A stretch of DNA of 34,686 nt from JBGQOJ01 sp052119585 (GCF_052119585.1 NZ_JBGQOJ010000031.1:1-34686); one strand, 5' to 3'. Positions 8,526 through 17,492 are shown, counted from the first letter of the stretch. Notes: generated by a model from the sequence alone, not told the origin. Made by a program: numbers and translations.

Positions 8526-9373
8526 AGGTTGCAAGCTTCGTCTATGAAAATCAGGCTGGCTACGGGCTTGTGCAGGGGGAAGTTGTATTCCCCGTTAGTA
8601 CGGCGTTCATGGACAAGTATCCAACCTTGCGGGCGGCCTTGGAAGCGGATGTGCTTGGAGAACTCGCTGATGGTTGTGATCGCACAGCTCTCCATCTGTC
8701 GGATGTCCACTTGCTGCCGCCCATCCCCGCGCCCTCCAAAGTTCTATGTGTTGGGCTGAATTACGAAAAGCCTTATCCTGTTGCTGGTCTGGCTGTTCAA
8801 TCTGACGGTATCGTTATTTTTGGTCGCAACGACGATACGCTTGTAGGTCATAACGCCTCTTTGGAAATGCCAATTGGTGACGCCGCAAAAACCTATGACT
8901 TCGAGGGTGAGATTGTAGCGGTGATCGGGCGGCAATGCCGCCATGTCGAAGCTGCAGATGCGCTGGCACATGTGGTGGGCTATGCCTGTATGAACGAAGG
9001 CTCGGTGCGGGGGTGGCAAAAACACTCGATCCACGCAGGAAAGAATTTCTTGGCCTCAGGCGCTTGGGGGCCATGGCTGACAACTTCTGACGAGGCCGGG
9101 CCGCCCGCGGCAATGCACCTGATAACGCGCGTCAACGGCACTGTCATGCAAGACACGATGGGTGCCAAGATGATCCATGATTTGCCCAAGTTGATTTCAT
9201 ACCTGTCACACATGACCCGGCTGAACCCCGGGGATGTGATTGCCACCGGCTCTCCTGATGGGACCGGCGGTAGCCGAACACCTCCTGCCTACTTAAACCC
9301 TGATGATGTCGTAGAGGTCGAAGTGTCTACCATCGGTACATTACGCAATCGGGTTTCCAAACCTTACTCTTGA
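8522..9373 (+). CDS. Fumarylacetoacetate hydrolase (FAH) family protein
   Basis: This 283-residue protein has the C-terminal FAH catalytic fold, which uses a divalent metal to cleave C-C bonds in, or isomerise or hydrate, 1,3-dioxo acids. Visible motifs are KVLCVGLNY, the metal-ligand segment YDFEGEIVAVIG (about residues 119-130), GYACMNEGSVRGWQ, GKNF, GPW and GDVIATGSPDGTGGSR. In the GY.CMND segment of many family members an Asp is present; here it is Glu (NEGS). Lengths of 280-290 residues are typical of the bacterial 2-hydroxyhepta-2,4-diene-1,7-dioate isomerase/fumarylpyruvate hydrolase branch. It overlaps the preceding gene by 4 bases. The exact substrate cannot be assigned. Confidence 0.9.
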   Translation: MKVASFVYENQAGYGLVQGEVVFPVSTAFMDKYPTLRAALEADVLGELADGCDRTALHLSDVHLLPPIPAPSKVLCVGLNYEKPYPVAGLAVQSDGIVIFGRNDDTLVGHNASLEMPIGDAAKTYDFEGEIVAVIGRQCRHVEAADALAHVVGYACMNEGSVRGWQKHSIHAGKNFLASGAWGPWLTTSDEAGPPAAMHLITRVNGTVMQDTMGAKMIHDLPKLISYLSHMTRLNPGDVIATGSPDGTGGSRTPPAYLNPDDVVEVEVSTIGTLRNRVSKPYS

Positions 9374-9392
9374 TCTGACAAGGACACTATCG

Positions 9393-10637
9393 ATGCACGA
9401 TGCCCTGAAAAAACTCCGCTTTTCTGTCAAACCACTGCCTGTCGACGGGTCGCGCCCCGTGGAGTTGGCCAGAACAATGGCCATTCATCCGCTCACCTAC
9501 CAAGAGTTGCCCTACGACCCTGAATATTCCCTTTATGCTGGACGGTTAACGCCAGAAAAAATGTCCAATGCCACACCTGACGAGATGTATTGGAAGGCGC
9601 GGCAGGAAATCATCTTTCGCCACACCGGAGAGCACCCTTACGAGATTGCTGGTCCGGATGCACTGAAGCTGTTGCAGCGCATATTTCCGCGCGATGTGTC
9701 CAAGGTGAAAACAGGGCGCTGCTCTTACCAGTTCGCCTGCTACGAGGACGGCGGCATGATTACGGATGGGCTGTTATTGCGGGTCGAGGATGACAAATTC
9801 TGGTTCGCGCAGGCCGACGGCGACTTGCTTTCTTGGTACCGCGCACATGCCATTGGCCTTGATGTAAAAATAAGCGATCCCGATGTCTGGGTCAGCCAAA
9901 TCCAGGGCCCACGCTCGATGGAATTGCTAGCGAATCTCCTGGATGGGCCTATACCGGACCCGTGGCGGTACTTTGACTGGGTCGAGGTGTCGATGGCCGG
10001 TCAGAATGTCATAATCAGTCGAACAGGCTTCACCAATGAATTGGGCTGGGAAATCTACTTTAGGCCAGAAAACGATACCGAGATGCTGGGCGATCTGATC
10101 CTTGAAGAAGGGGCCAAGAAAGGCATGATTCTGACGGCCACGCCCGGTTTCCGCTGTCGTCGGATTGAAGCGGGGTTGCTCTCTGCTGGGCAGGATTTTA
10201 CCTCGGAAACAACGCCATTTGCAGTTGGACTGGGGAAGTTTATTGATTTTGAAAGCGGGGACTTCATTGGACGCGAGGCTTTGCTGTCCGCAGAAAAAAC
10301 CAGCCGTAGCTGGGGGATGCGCGTAGAGGGCGGCATCGCGCTGCGCGGTGATACGCTTAAACACAACGGACAGATGGTTGGCCGTGTGACGTCAAGCACG
10401 TGGTCGCCCTATCAGGTTTGCGGCGTTGCGATTGTGCATCTGAATCGGAATGATTTACAGGCTGGGGCAATAGTGGAAGTGGACTGCGTGGACGGTGAAA
10501 CCCATCGAGCAGAGCTGTGTTCACTGCCGATGTATGACCCCAAAGGCGAGATTGTGCGCGGGATAAATACAGTCGTTCCGAAGGGCCCTGAACCGTGGGT
10601 TGGCATTTCCAAAGACCGCGCCTCCAAAACTGCTTGA
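9393..10637 (+). CDS. GcvT/DmdA-superfamily folate-dependent methyl- or aminomethyltransferase
   Basis: This 414-residue protein belongs to the aminomethyltransferase superfamily, whose members move a one-carbon unit to tetrahydrofolate (GcvT, DMSP demethylase DmdA, aromatic O-demethylases such as LigM). Landmarks are GPDALKLLQRIFPRDV, the DGGMITDGLLLRV loop, WVSQIQGPRSMELL, RTGFTNELGWEIYF and the C-terminal barrel beginning near GRVTSSTWSP. It is longer than DmdA (about 370) because of an N-terminal extension of some 60 residues. No gcvH or gcvP is nearby, so a role in the glycine cleavage system is unlikely; demethylation of a catabolic substrate fits the context better. SD AAGGA lies 9 bases upstream. 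Exact substrate unknown. Confidence 0.85.
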   Translation: MHDALKKLRFSVKPLPVDGSRPVELARTMAIHPLTYQELPYDPEYSLYAGRLTPEKMSNATPDEMYWKARQEIIFRHTGEHPYEIAGPDALKLLQRIFPRDVSKVKTGRCSYQFACYEDGGMITDGLLLRVEDDKFWFAQADGDLLSWYRAHAIGLDVKISDPDVWVSQIQGPRSMELLANLLDGPIPDPWRYFDWVEVSMAGQNVIISRTGFTNELGWEIYFRPENDTEMLGDLILEEGAKKGMILTATPGFRCRRIEAGLLSAGQDFTSETTPFAVGLGKFIDFESGDFIGREALLSAEKTSRSWGMRVEGGIALRGDTLKHNGQMVGRVTSSTWSPYQVCGVAIVHLNRNDLQAGAIVEVDCVDGETHRAELCSLPMYDPKGEIVRGINTVVPKGPEPWVGISKDRASKTA

Positions 10638-10660
10638 ACCAACACAAGGTACGTTCCAAT

Positions 10661-13600
10661 ATGGGATCGCAAACACCCCTGCATGACGTCAGCTTGTCTG
10701 ATCGTTATGATCTGACAAAACAATCAGTGCTTCTTTCTGGCACGCAGGCTCTGGTGCGTGCCACCTTGATGCAACGTGCACGGGATGTAGCTGCAGGGCT
10801 GAACACAGCAGCCTATGTGTCAGGCTATCGCGGTTCACCTCTGGGCGCAGTTGATGCGACATTCGAGAAAGCTGCATCGCTGCTGGAGCCTGCGCAAATC
10901 AAATTTCAGGCAGGCCTCAACGAAGATATTGCCGCTACTGCCATCTGGGGCACGCAGCAGGCGGAATTGCGCGGTGAAGGCCTATATGACGGAGTGTTCG
11001 GATTCTGGTATGGTAAGGGGCCAGGCGTGGACCGGTCCGGCGATGTTTTTCGGCACGCAAACCTCGCAGGTACGTCGGCCCAAGGTGGCGTTTTGGTCGC
11101 AGCCGGGGACGATCATACCTGTGAAAGTTCTACGACGTGTCACCAATCTGAATTGGCCCTGATTGATGCTATGATCCCGATCCTGTCACCTGCAGGTGTG
11201 CAAGAGCTGTTAGATTACGCGGTTCACGGATGGGCAATGAGCCGTTTTTCTGGGTGCTGGGTCGGGCTGAAATCTGTGAAAGACAATATAGAGGCGACCG
11301 CGGTTGTGGATGGTAATGTCAATCGCGTCACAGTCGTGCGACCTGTGCCCTTAAACCTGCCCATCGGCGGGTTGAGCATCAGGCTTGGCGATACGCCACA
11401 AGATCAAGAGGCGCGGCTGCATGAGTTTAAACTCCCCGCAGCCCAAGCCTATGCGCGTGCGAACCGTCTGGATAACAGGGTGCATGGCAACACTGCGGCC
11501 AAGGTGGGAATAGTATCATCGGGCAAGAGCTGGCTTGATACCGTGCATGCTCTGGATATGCTTGGCCTTGACGATGCGGCGCTTCAAGGTCTGGGCCTTG
11601 CAACCTATAAGGTGGGCCTTGTCTGGCCCTTGGACCGCGAAAGCTTTTACGATTGGGCCAAATCGCTCGACGCCATCATTGTGGTCGAAGAAAAGCGCCC
11701 CGTGTTAGAACCGCAATTGCGTGATACTATCGCGACGGGAACGAAAATCCTTGGCGCCCATGATCTTGACGGGAATGTGCTGTTTCCCGCCAAGATGGAT
11801 TTGAACCCCGCGCAGATCGCACAGGGATTGGACCGTGCGCTTGCACAAATAGGGGTCGATACAACGGCGCTTAGGCCAGTGTTAGCCCGGCTTGCCAAAT
11901 TAGCGCCTGAAGTAGGGCAAGCTGATTTGATCGAGCGTAAACCGTGGTTCTGCGCGGGCTGCCCGCATAGCACTTCAACAAAAATTCCCGATGGCGCGCG
12001 CGCCTATGCCGGCATTGGTTGCCACTACATGGCACAATGGATGGACCGTGAAACAAGTGGTCATACCCATATGGGCGGTGAAGGTGCGAATTGGATCGGC
12101 GAGTCTCTGTTCTCCAGCCGCGATCATGTTTTTCAGAACATGGGGGATGGAACCTACAATCATTCCGGCAGTCTGGCGATTAAAGCCGCGGTTTATTCTG
12201 GGGCAAACATCACTTACAAAATTCTATACAATGATGCTGTTGCCATGACGGGCGGGCAGACCCACGAAGGCGCAATGTCACCAAATCAGATCGCTGCGGA
12301 ACTTTTGGCTTTTGGGGTTCGCAAAGTGGTCGCAGTGGTTGATGAGAAAGAAGTAACCCCGCAACTGCCGGCAGGTGTCAGCGTGTTTGAGCGTGCTGAT
12401 TTGCAAGTGGTGCAACGTGATCTTCAGGCCATCAAGGGTGTCACTGCGATCCTTTATATCCAGACATGTGCTGCCGAAAAACGACGGCGGCGCAAACGGG
12501 GCCAGTTCCCTGACCCAGACCAACGCGTGTTTATAAACCCAGCTGTTTGCGAAGGCTGCGGTGATTGCGGAAAAGCCTCAAATTGCGTGGCGATCTTACC
12601 GCTAGAGACACCTTTTGGGCGTAAGAGGCAGATCGACCAATCAAACTGCAACAAAGATTTCTCGTGCCTCAAAGGGTTTTGCCCGAGTTTTGTGACGGTC
12701 TCAGGCGCTAAGCCCAAAGTGCAAGCTGTATCTGACGGGGTCTTGCCGGATTTGCCAGACCCCGTCTTGCCAGATTTGACTGGTGTCTGGAGCCTGCTTA
12801 TCACAGGCATCGGTGGAACTGGTGTCGTCACCGTTGGGGCGCTCATAACGATGGCCGCCCATCTTGAGGGCAAAGGTGCTGCAGAATTGCAAATGGCAGG
12901 GCTCGCTCAAAAAGGCGGCGCAGTATCGATCCACTGCCGGATTGCACCTACGCCAGGGGATATTAAGGCGACCCGTTTGACCACAGGCGAAGCGAACGCC
13001 ATTATTTGCGGTGATATGGTGGTAGGCGCTTCTCAGAAATCGCTGGCCCTTATGGCGGCAGGTAAGACAAGAGCGCTCGTCAACTCTCATAAAACTATGA
13101 CAGGTCAATTCACGCAAGATGGAGGATTCCATCTACCTGGTGAGGGACTGTTGGAATGTATTACATCGCGCCTCGGAGCAGATGCTGTTGTACCCCTGAA
13201 CGCCGTTGCGGCATCTGAGGCGCATTTGGGAAATACCATCTATAGCAATGTCTTGTTGCTTGGGGCGGCATGGCAGGCTGGAATGATCCCGGTCGGTGAG
13301 GCCGCTTTGCGAAAAGCCATTGAATTGAACGGTGCAGGTGTGGAGGGAAACTTGCGCGCCTTTGAGATCGGGCGCTGGTTGATCGCATTTCCTACACAGT
13401 CAATACCACCAAACGATGTTAAGGTATTAGAGCCCGAAGGCCGTATTGCTGAACTAGCGGATTATCTGGTCGAATATCAGGGATCCAAGCTTAAGGCTCG
13501 GTTTATGGATTTAGTGCAACGTGCCAAAGTTGCCGAGCAAGAGCAAAATCTCGATGGCTTCGCGCTGGCAGTTGCTGAAAGCTACTGGAAATTGCTCAGC

Positions 13601-14059
13601 TATAAAGACGAATACGAAGTTGCACGGCTTCACAGCCGTTTCCTGGATGATGCGCTACAGAAGGAGTTTGCATCAGTTCAGCACATGAAGTTTCACCTCG
13701 CACCGCCAATTTTGGCTCGCAAGGACGCTTTTGGTCAGCCGAGAAAGATCGCGTTTAGATCGTGGATCAGACCTGTATTTCGTGGGTTGGCAAAGCTCAA
13801 ATGGCTGCGCGGGACAGTATTTGATTTGTTTGGCTACACCGCAGAGCGCCAACTGGAACGCCATCTGGCACGCGAGTTTGAGGACGACATTTCGCAAATA
13901 ATACCGGTTCTGTCTCTTGAGAATGCTGAGTTAGCAACTATTTTTGCCAACTTGCCGCAGACGATCAAAGGGTTTGGTCATGTGAAGTTGGGTAATGCTA
14001 AAAAAGCGCAGCAAGAAAGAAAAAGATTGTTGATGGGTCTTGGTCTATCTTCAAACTAG
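10661..14059 (+). CDS. Fused indolepyruvate (2-oxoacid) ferredoxin oxidoreductase, IorA-IorB type
   Basis: This 1132-residue enzyme oxidatively decarboxylates aryl or branched 2-oxoacids to acyl-CoA, using thiamine diphosphate and iron-sulfur clusters and passing electrons to ferredoxin. The start at 10661 follows AAGGT at 10646; an in-frame ATG at 10595 lies inside the previous gene. Domain order: pyruvate-ferredoxin-type domain with GYRGSPLG near residue 55; CAGCPH at 431-436; TPP-binding GDGTYNH near 495-501; ferredoxin-like cysteines at 630, 633, 636, 642 and 663, 669, 674; then the gamma-type (IorB-like) domain with GIGGTGVVTVG from about 700. A C-terminal stretch of some 250 residues (DUF6537-type position) is usual for this proteobacterial fused form. 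It is the last gene of the plus-strand operon. Confidence 0.92.
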   Translation: MGSQTPLHDVSLSDRYDLTKQSVLLSGTQALVRATLMQRARDVAAGLNTAAYVSGYRGSPLGAVDATFEKAASLLEPAQIKFQAGLNEDIAATAIWGTQQAELRGEGLYDGVFGFWYGKGPGVDRSGDVFRHANLAGTSAQGGVLVAAGDDHTCESSTTCHQSELALIDAMIPILSPAGVQELLDYAVHGWAMSRFSGCWVGLKSVKDNIEATAVVDGNVNRVTVVRPVPLNLPIGGLSIRLGDTPQDQEARLHEFKLPAAQAYARANRLDNRVHGNTAAKVGIVSSGKSWLDTVHALDMLGLDDAALQGLGLATYKVGLVWPLDRESFYDWAKSLDAIIVVEEKRPVLEPQLRDTIATGTKILGAHDLDGNVLFPAKMDLNPAQIAQGLDRALAQIGVDTTALRPVLARLAKLAPEVGQADLIERKPWFCAGCPHSTSTKIPDGARAYAGIGCHYMAQWMDRETSGHTHMGGEGANWIGESLFSSRDHVFQNMGDGTYNHSGSLAIKAAVYSGANITYKILYNDAVAMTGGQTHEGAMSPNQIAAELLAFGVRKVVAVVDEKEVTPQLPAGVSVFERADLQVVQRDLQAIKGVTAILYIQTCAAEKRRRRKRGQFPDPDQRVFINPAVCEGCGDCGKASNCVAILPLETPFGRKRQIDQSNCNKDFSCLKGFCPSFVTVSGAKPKVQAVSDGVLPDLPDPVLPDLTGVWSLLITGIGGTGVVTVGALITMAAHLEGKGAAELQMAGLAQKGGAVSIHCRIAPTPGDIKATRLTTGEANAIICGDMVVGASQKSLALMAAGKTRALVNSHKTMTGQFTQDGGFHLPGEGLLECITSRLGADAVVPLNAVAASEAHLGNTIYSNVLLLGAAWQAGMIPVGEAALRKAIELNGAGVEGNLRAFEIGRWLIAFPTQSIPPNDVKVLEPEGRIAELADYLVEYQGSKLKARFMDLVQRAKVAEQEQNLDGFALAVAESYWKLLSYKDEYEVARLHSRFLDDALQKEFASVQHMKFHLAPPILARKDAFGQPRKIAFRSWIRPVFRGLAKLKWLRGTVFDLFGYTAERQLERHLAREFEDDISQIIPVLSLENAELATIFANLPQTIKGFGHVKLGNAKKAQQERKRLLMGLGLSSN

Positions 14060-14134
14060 CCGATGCTCGCCGCGCGTAGAGGTCAACTCTTGGTTTTTTT
14101 GAAAAAACAGCGTCACTTCAACGGAACCGTGGAA

Positions 14135-14200
14135 GTATCAAACTAGATACGGTCTTATTGATCTGAGGTGCCCTTTATGTATCAGGCTATTCGGTGATAC
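14135..14200. promoter_or_regulatory. Two GTATC/GATAC inverted repeats upstream of the AraC gene
   Basis: GTATCAAACTAGATAC (14135-14150) is a 5-bp dyad with a 6-base spacer. A second pair of the same arms, GTATC at 14179 and GATAC at 14196, lies 10 bases before the AraC start codon. The shared arms in a 151-bp intergenic region suggest an operator, possibly for autoregulation. The arms are short, so chance is not excluded. Confidence 0.3.
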
Positions 14201-14210
14201 CTGAATCCAC

Positions 14211-15242
14211 ATGATCGCCGAAGTCGTGCCAACGCTTTATTCAACGGTATCTCGCCAGTTCATCGCGGATTGGCTGGCAGCTTTGCGTCCGCTTTGCTCG
14301 GACGCTGAGTATCAGTCATTTTTGAAACGCGCTGATTTGATTGAAGATCAAAACCTATCGCAGGCTAGGGTGACGTTGGATCAAATAGTTTGCCTTTACC
14401 AACTAGCGGCGGTCGAAACTGGCGATGAAATGATGGGGCTTTGGGCCCGACCGATCAGGCCACGTGCATTGCAACACCTTTTGACATCTTTGCGCGAAGC
14501 GACGTCGCTGACCTCTTCGCTCTATCGGTTTTCCACGTTTTGGAACTTGTTGCTGGATGACTATCAGCTCACGTTGACAGAGAAAGATAGTGTCTTGGTG
14601 CTGGCTCTCCAACCGCAAGGTGAAGTGCCCGTTCACAGCTTCGGGCATATGCTGATCCTCAAGCTTGCCCACGGCATTTTGTCGTGGCTTGCCGGGCAAG
14701 AAACGCCTGTGAAAGAGGTCTGGTTCGCCTTTGCAAGTCCCGCATTTGCGCAAGATTATGCGGTTATCTTTCCTGCCATCGTGACGTTCGACAGGCCAGC
14801 AACATCCATCTCGTTTGACCTGAATAAACTAGGTCCGGTTCAAATGCGTAGTACTGCAGAGCTTGATCTGTTTTTGGAAAATGCACCTAGGGATTGGATA
14901 TTTACACGGTCCCGCGAACACACACAGTCATTGCGCCTGCGTCGCTATCTCAGCCAGACTGGATGGGAAAACGCAAACCTGACAGAGGCAGCGCGGTCAA
15001 TGCATATGACGCCGCGCACATTGATCCGCAAGCTAGAGGCGGATGGCACATCATTTCAATCAATCAAGGACGCTTTGCGCCGCGACATCGCAATCCGACA
15101 CCTAGCAATGGCTCAGAAAAGCGTTGAGGCGATTGCACATGAGGTAGGGTTCTCGTCGGCTGCAAATTTCCATCGCGCCTTTCAAAGATGGACGGGCAAC
15201 ACGCCAAGTTCCTATCGGCGCAGTAGAACAATCAATCGCTAA
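14211..15242 (+). CDS. AraC-family transcriptional regulator
   Basis: This 343-residue regulator has an N-terminal sensing domain of the 'arabinose-binding-like' type found in OruR/OxyR-independent AraC members (residues about 20-210) and a C-terminal AraC helix-turn-helix pair (residues about 240-340). The DNA-binding part shows LTEAARSMHMTPRTLIRKLEADG and AIAHEVGFSSAANFHRAFQRWTG, both diagnostic. The start at 14211 has no clear Shine-Dalgarno sequence. It lies between the ferredoxin oxidoreductase and acyl-CoA dehydrogenase genes on the same strand. A 21-bp-period direct repeat just downstream (15245-15281) is a likely binding site controlling the dehydrogenase. Confidence 0.92.
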   Translation: MIAEVVPTLYSTVSRQFIADWLAALRPLCSDAEYQSFLKRADLIEDQNLSQARVTLDQIVCLYQLAAVETGDEMMGLWARPIRPRALQHLLTSLREATSLTSSLYRFSTFWNLLLDDYQLTLTEKDSVLVLALQPQGEVPVHSFGHMLILKLAHGILSWLAGQETPVKEVWFAFASPAFAQDYAVIFPAIVTFDRPATSISFDLNKLGPVQMRSTAELDLFLENAPRDWIFTRSREHTQSLRLRRYLSQTGWENANLTEAARSMHMTPRTLIRKLEADGTSFQSIKDALRRDIAIRHLAMAQKSVEAIAHEVGFSSAANFHRAFQRWTGNTPSSYRRSRTINR

Positions 15243-15244
15243 TT

Positions 15245-15281
15245 TGTCACTTTTGGACAATGATCTGTCATCTCTTGAGAT
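15245..15281. promoter_or_regulatory. Direct repeat with 21-bp period, candidate AraC-type operator
   Basis: TGTCACTTTTGGACA at 15245 and TGTCATCTCTTGAGA at 15266 match at 10 of 15 positions and start 21 bases apart, two helical turns. AraC-family proteins typically bind such direct half-sites on one face of the helix. The element lies between the AraC gene and the acyl-CoA dehydrogenase gene, about 140 bases before the latter's start. Confidence 0.4.
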
Positions 15282-15417
15282 AGAACTGCGCTGCTTCTTG
15301 CGGCACTCTGGCCTCAATAAGCCATTTTAGCATGAGATAGACTGCAAATCATCTCCGTCAGCCGCATCTTCGGCTTTGGCGAGTTACGACAGTGCAGCCT
15401 ATCGGAGGGAATATCCT

Positions 15418-16623
15418 ATGTCAGAGAAAATTGCCGCCATCCTTGAAGCTGCACGCGCGCATGCGCAAGACGTCATTTCACCAAATATCGACGCATGGAA
15501 CGCTGCAAAAAAGTGGCCGCGTGATGCATCTGACAAAGCGGGTGCGGCTGGTTTGACGGGGCTCTACGCGCCAGAGGAATTTGGTGGCCAAGGCTTACCA
15601 TTGTCTGAGGGCATTCAGGTCTATGAACAACTGGGCCTTGGCGACGGCGCCTATGCGTTTGCACTATCCATGCACAACATTTGCACTTTTGCCGGCTGTG
15701 GATATGGTACCGACGCGTTTAAGGGCAAATGGTCAAGCGACCTTACCTCGGGCCGCAAGTTGGCTAACTTCGCTTTGACCGAACCACAATCAGGCTCTGA
15801 CGCAACGAACATGTACACCCGCGCCACCATTAATGGTGACGGCACATGGACGATCAGTGGCTCAAAGGCTTGGGTTAGCTTGGCGACGGAGGCCGATATC
15901 TACTTCACGGTCGTCAAGACCAGCGATGCGCCGGGCCATAAAGACATGGCAATGATAGCTATTCCTGCTGACGCAGAAGGCATCAGTTTTGGCCCGATGT
16001 ATGACACCCCGTCCTATAACTTCCTGCCGATGTCAGAGATGTACCTCGATAAAGTTGTTGTCAGTGAGGACAATATCATCCTGCCCATCGGTCAGGGATT
16101 GCAGGGGTCCCTTATGGCTATCGACATTGCTCGGGTGTCTATCGCGTCGGGCTGCTGCGGCTTGATGCAAGCCGCCCTTGATACGGCGTTGTCATATTCT
16201 AAAAATCGCAAGATGTTTGGCGGAAAGAACCTCCATCTGGACGGAATTCAGTGGATGTTGGGTGAAGTGGCGACCGACCTAGAAGTCTCCAAACTGCTGT
16301 ACCGCAAAGCCGCCGAGGCTCTTGGCACGCCTGAGGGTCCCTTGATGGCTGCGCATGCCAAACGGTTTGTGCCGGATGCTGCTGTGAAGGCAGCCAATAC
16401 ATGCACGCAGGTATTGGGTGGAATGGGCCTGTTGCAGCCATATGGGCTAGACCGGTTGTCCCGCCTCGCGCAAATGCTGCGGATCGTTGACGGCACCACA
16501 GAAATCAGCCGCGTTGTCATCGGGCGCGAGTTGCAGAAGCGTGCAGCAAGCTTGCCCGATTTACCTGTGCCTAAGGGGTTCGGTGAGGCAGACACAAACA
16601 CGGTTTCGGTAGCTGCACAGTAA
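15418..16623 (+). CDS. Acyl-CoA dehydrogenase family protein
   Basis: This 401-residue FAD-dependent flavoprotein would introduce an alpha,beta double bond into an acyl-CoA and pass electrons to ETF. The ATG at 15418 sits 7 bases after GGAGGGA; the longer reading frame starts at a TTG and has no such support. Family motifs are FALTEPQSGSDA (FAD/substrate segment, about 122-133), the mid-domain GTWTISGSKAWVS, and QVLGGMGLLQPYGLDRL near the C-terminus. The MCAD-type catalytic Glu (YEGT) is replaced by Asp in RIVDGTTEIS, and the isovaleryl-type Glu (LDLER) is Ala in IDIARV, so the catalytic base is not canonical. Context suggests it works on the acyl-CoA made by the upstream oxidoreductase. Confidence 0.92.
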   Translation: MSEKIAAILEAARAHAQDVISPNIDAWNAAKKWPRDASDKAGAAGLTGLYAPEEFGGQGLPLSEGIQVYEQLGLGDGAYAFALSMHNICTFAGCGYGTDAFKGKWSSDLTSGRKLANFALTEPQSGSDATNMYTRATINGDGTWTISGSKAWVSLATEADIYFTVVKTSDAPGHKDMAMIAIPADAEGISFGPMYDTPSYNFLPMSEMYLDKVVVSEDNIILPIGQGLQGSLMAIDIARVSIASGCCGLMQAALDTALSYSKNRKMFGGKNLHLDGIQWMLGEVATDLEVSKLLYRKAAEALGTPEGPLMAAHAKRFVPDAAVKAANTCTQVLGGMGLLQPYGLDRLSRLAQMLRIVDGTTEISRVVIGRELQKRAASLPDLPVPKGFGEADTNTVSVAAQ

Positions 16624-16958
16624 TTGGTCTTTATGGGTAGACCTGCCGTAATGAAAGCAAAGCGGTTCCTTTGAAGCGGCCACTTGAAAAACAATTCCTG
16701 TTGTTGCCATTAAAATGATGACCGACGACGACGTCTGCAACTTGCCCCTTAGCCATAAAATCTATCCTGTAGTTTACTTGAATGGCTGGTTTTCTGGCTA
16801 CTGCGCGGCGAGAAAGATTCCTGCGCATTTCTGCCATTCGTTCCGATCGCAGCATGCGTTGAAATAGACACCACGGCGTCGTCTGACAATTTTGATCAGT
16901 TTTTCAATAGGTTCGTTGATTCTTCGTTTCCGCTAGTCATCGGATAGTCCCTCGCAGA
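16624..16958. other. Gene-free stretch at a composition seam
   Basis: No convincing gene, RNA or repeat is seen here. Short open frames exist on the minus strand but lack start signals and recognisable protein features. The stretch separates the catabolic region on the left from the G+C-richer accessory and secretion genes on the right, and may mark an old integration or rearrangement point. Confidence 0.5.
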
Positions 16959-17492
16959 TCAAGCGATCCGGTAGACGGTCCCTCTATTCTCAACTTTTGC
17001 CGAGGTAACTGGCAGGCCCAGTTTTTTCTTCAGACCTCCAGAGATCAAGCCTCGAATACTATGCGGTAACCACCCCGTCATCGCGACGATCTCGGCGATC
17101 GAGGCCCCCTCCGGCCGCTGCAGCAGATTGATGATCTGCGCCTGTTTGGTGCCCGTTCGCAGGGACGGTGTCTTCGGTATGACTGCTGCGGCTGCATGCT
17201 CGCGAACCGCAGCCATGGTTTTGACAACGACCGGTTCGGTCCCGACCGCCAGCAGCCCTGCGTCGGTGACGACCAGCGTGGTGCCGTGACCATCACCGGT
17301 TTCGCGCCAGAGCGGTTCGCCTTTGCGGGTGTTGGCATCGACCTCTTCAAGCCAGCCGCAGTCGATCATCATGGTCACGACCTTCTTGGCGGCGGCACCA
17401 TGCAGCCCTTCGGGCAGCGGCATGGCGATGTTGTCTGCGCGCTGGGCGCCCGTGGTCAGGATCAGGCTTTGGGTTTTCGTTAGATTGGACAT
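16959..17492 (-). CDS. DUF3489-domain protein
   Basis: This 177-residue protein has a C-terminal DUF3489-type module: TGTKQAQIINLLQRPEGASI, then MTGWLPHSIRGLISGGLKKKLG and a final RGTVYRIA. The module looks like a small winged helix-turn-helix. The N-terminal half (TKTQSLILTTGAQRADNIA, GLHGAAAKKVVTMMIDCGWLEEV) is also common in these proteins and could be a second DNA-binding-like region. Start chosen at the second of two adjacent ATGs, 5 bases after GGAGG. Such proteins are frequent in integrated elements and plasmids of alphaproteobacteria. The function is not known. It is the last of four small genes read in the same direction. Confidence 0.8.
   Translation of the reverse strand: MSNLTKTQSLILTTGAQRADNIAMPLPEGLHGAAAKKVVTMMIDCGWLEEVDANTRKGEPLWRETGDGHGTTLVVTDAGLLAVGTEPVVVKTMAAVREHAAAAVIPKTPSLRTGTKQAQIINLLQRPEGASIAEIVAMTGWLPHSIRGLISGGLKKKLGLPVTSAKVENRGTVYRIA

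Noticed and set aside
14088..14110. T-run and A-run after the ferredoxin oxidoreductase gene, considered as a terminator
   Set aside because: The only pairing is between the T and A runs themselves, with no G+C stem, so an intrinsic terminator is not supported.
16631..16855. 74-codon minus-strand frame in the gene-free stretch
   Set aside because: No ribosome-binding site, no recognised family and no operon context; kept as non-coding.
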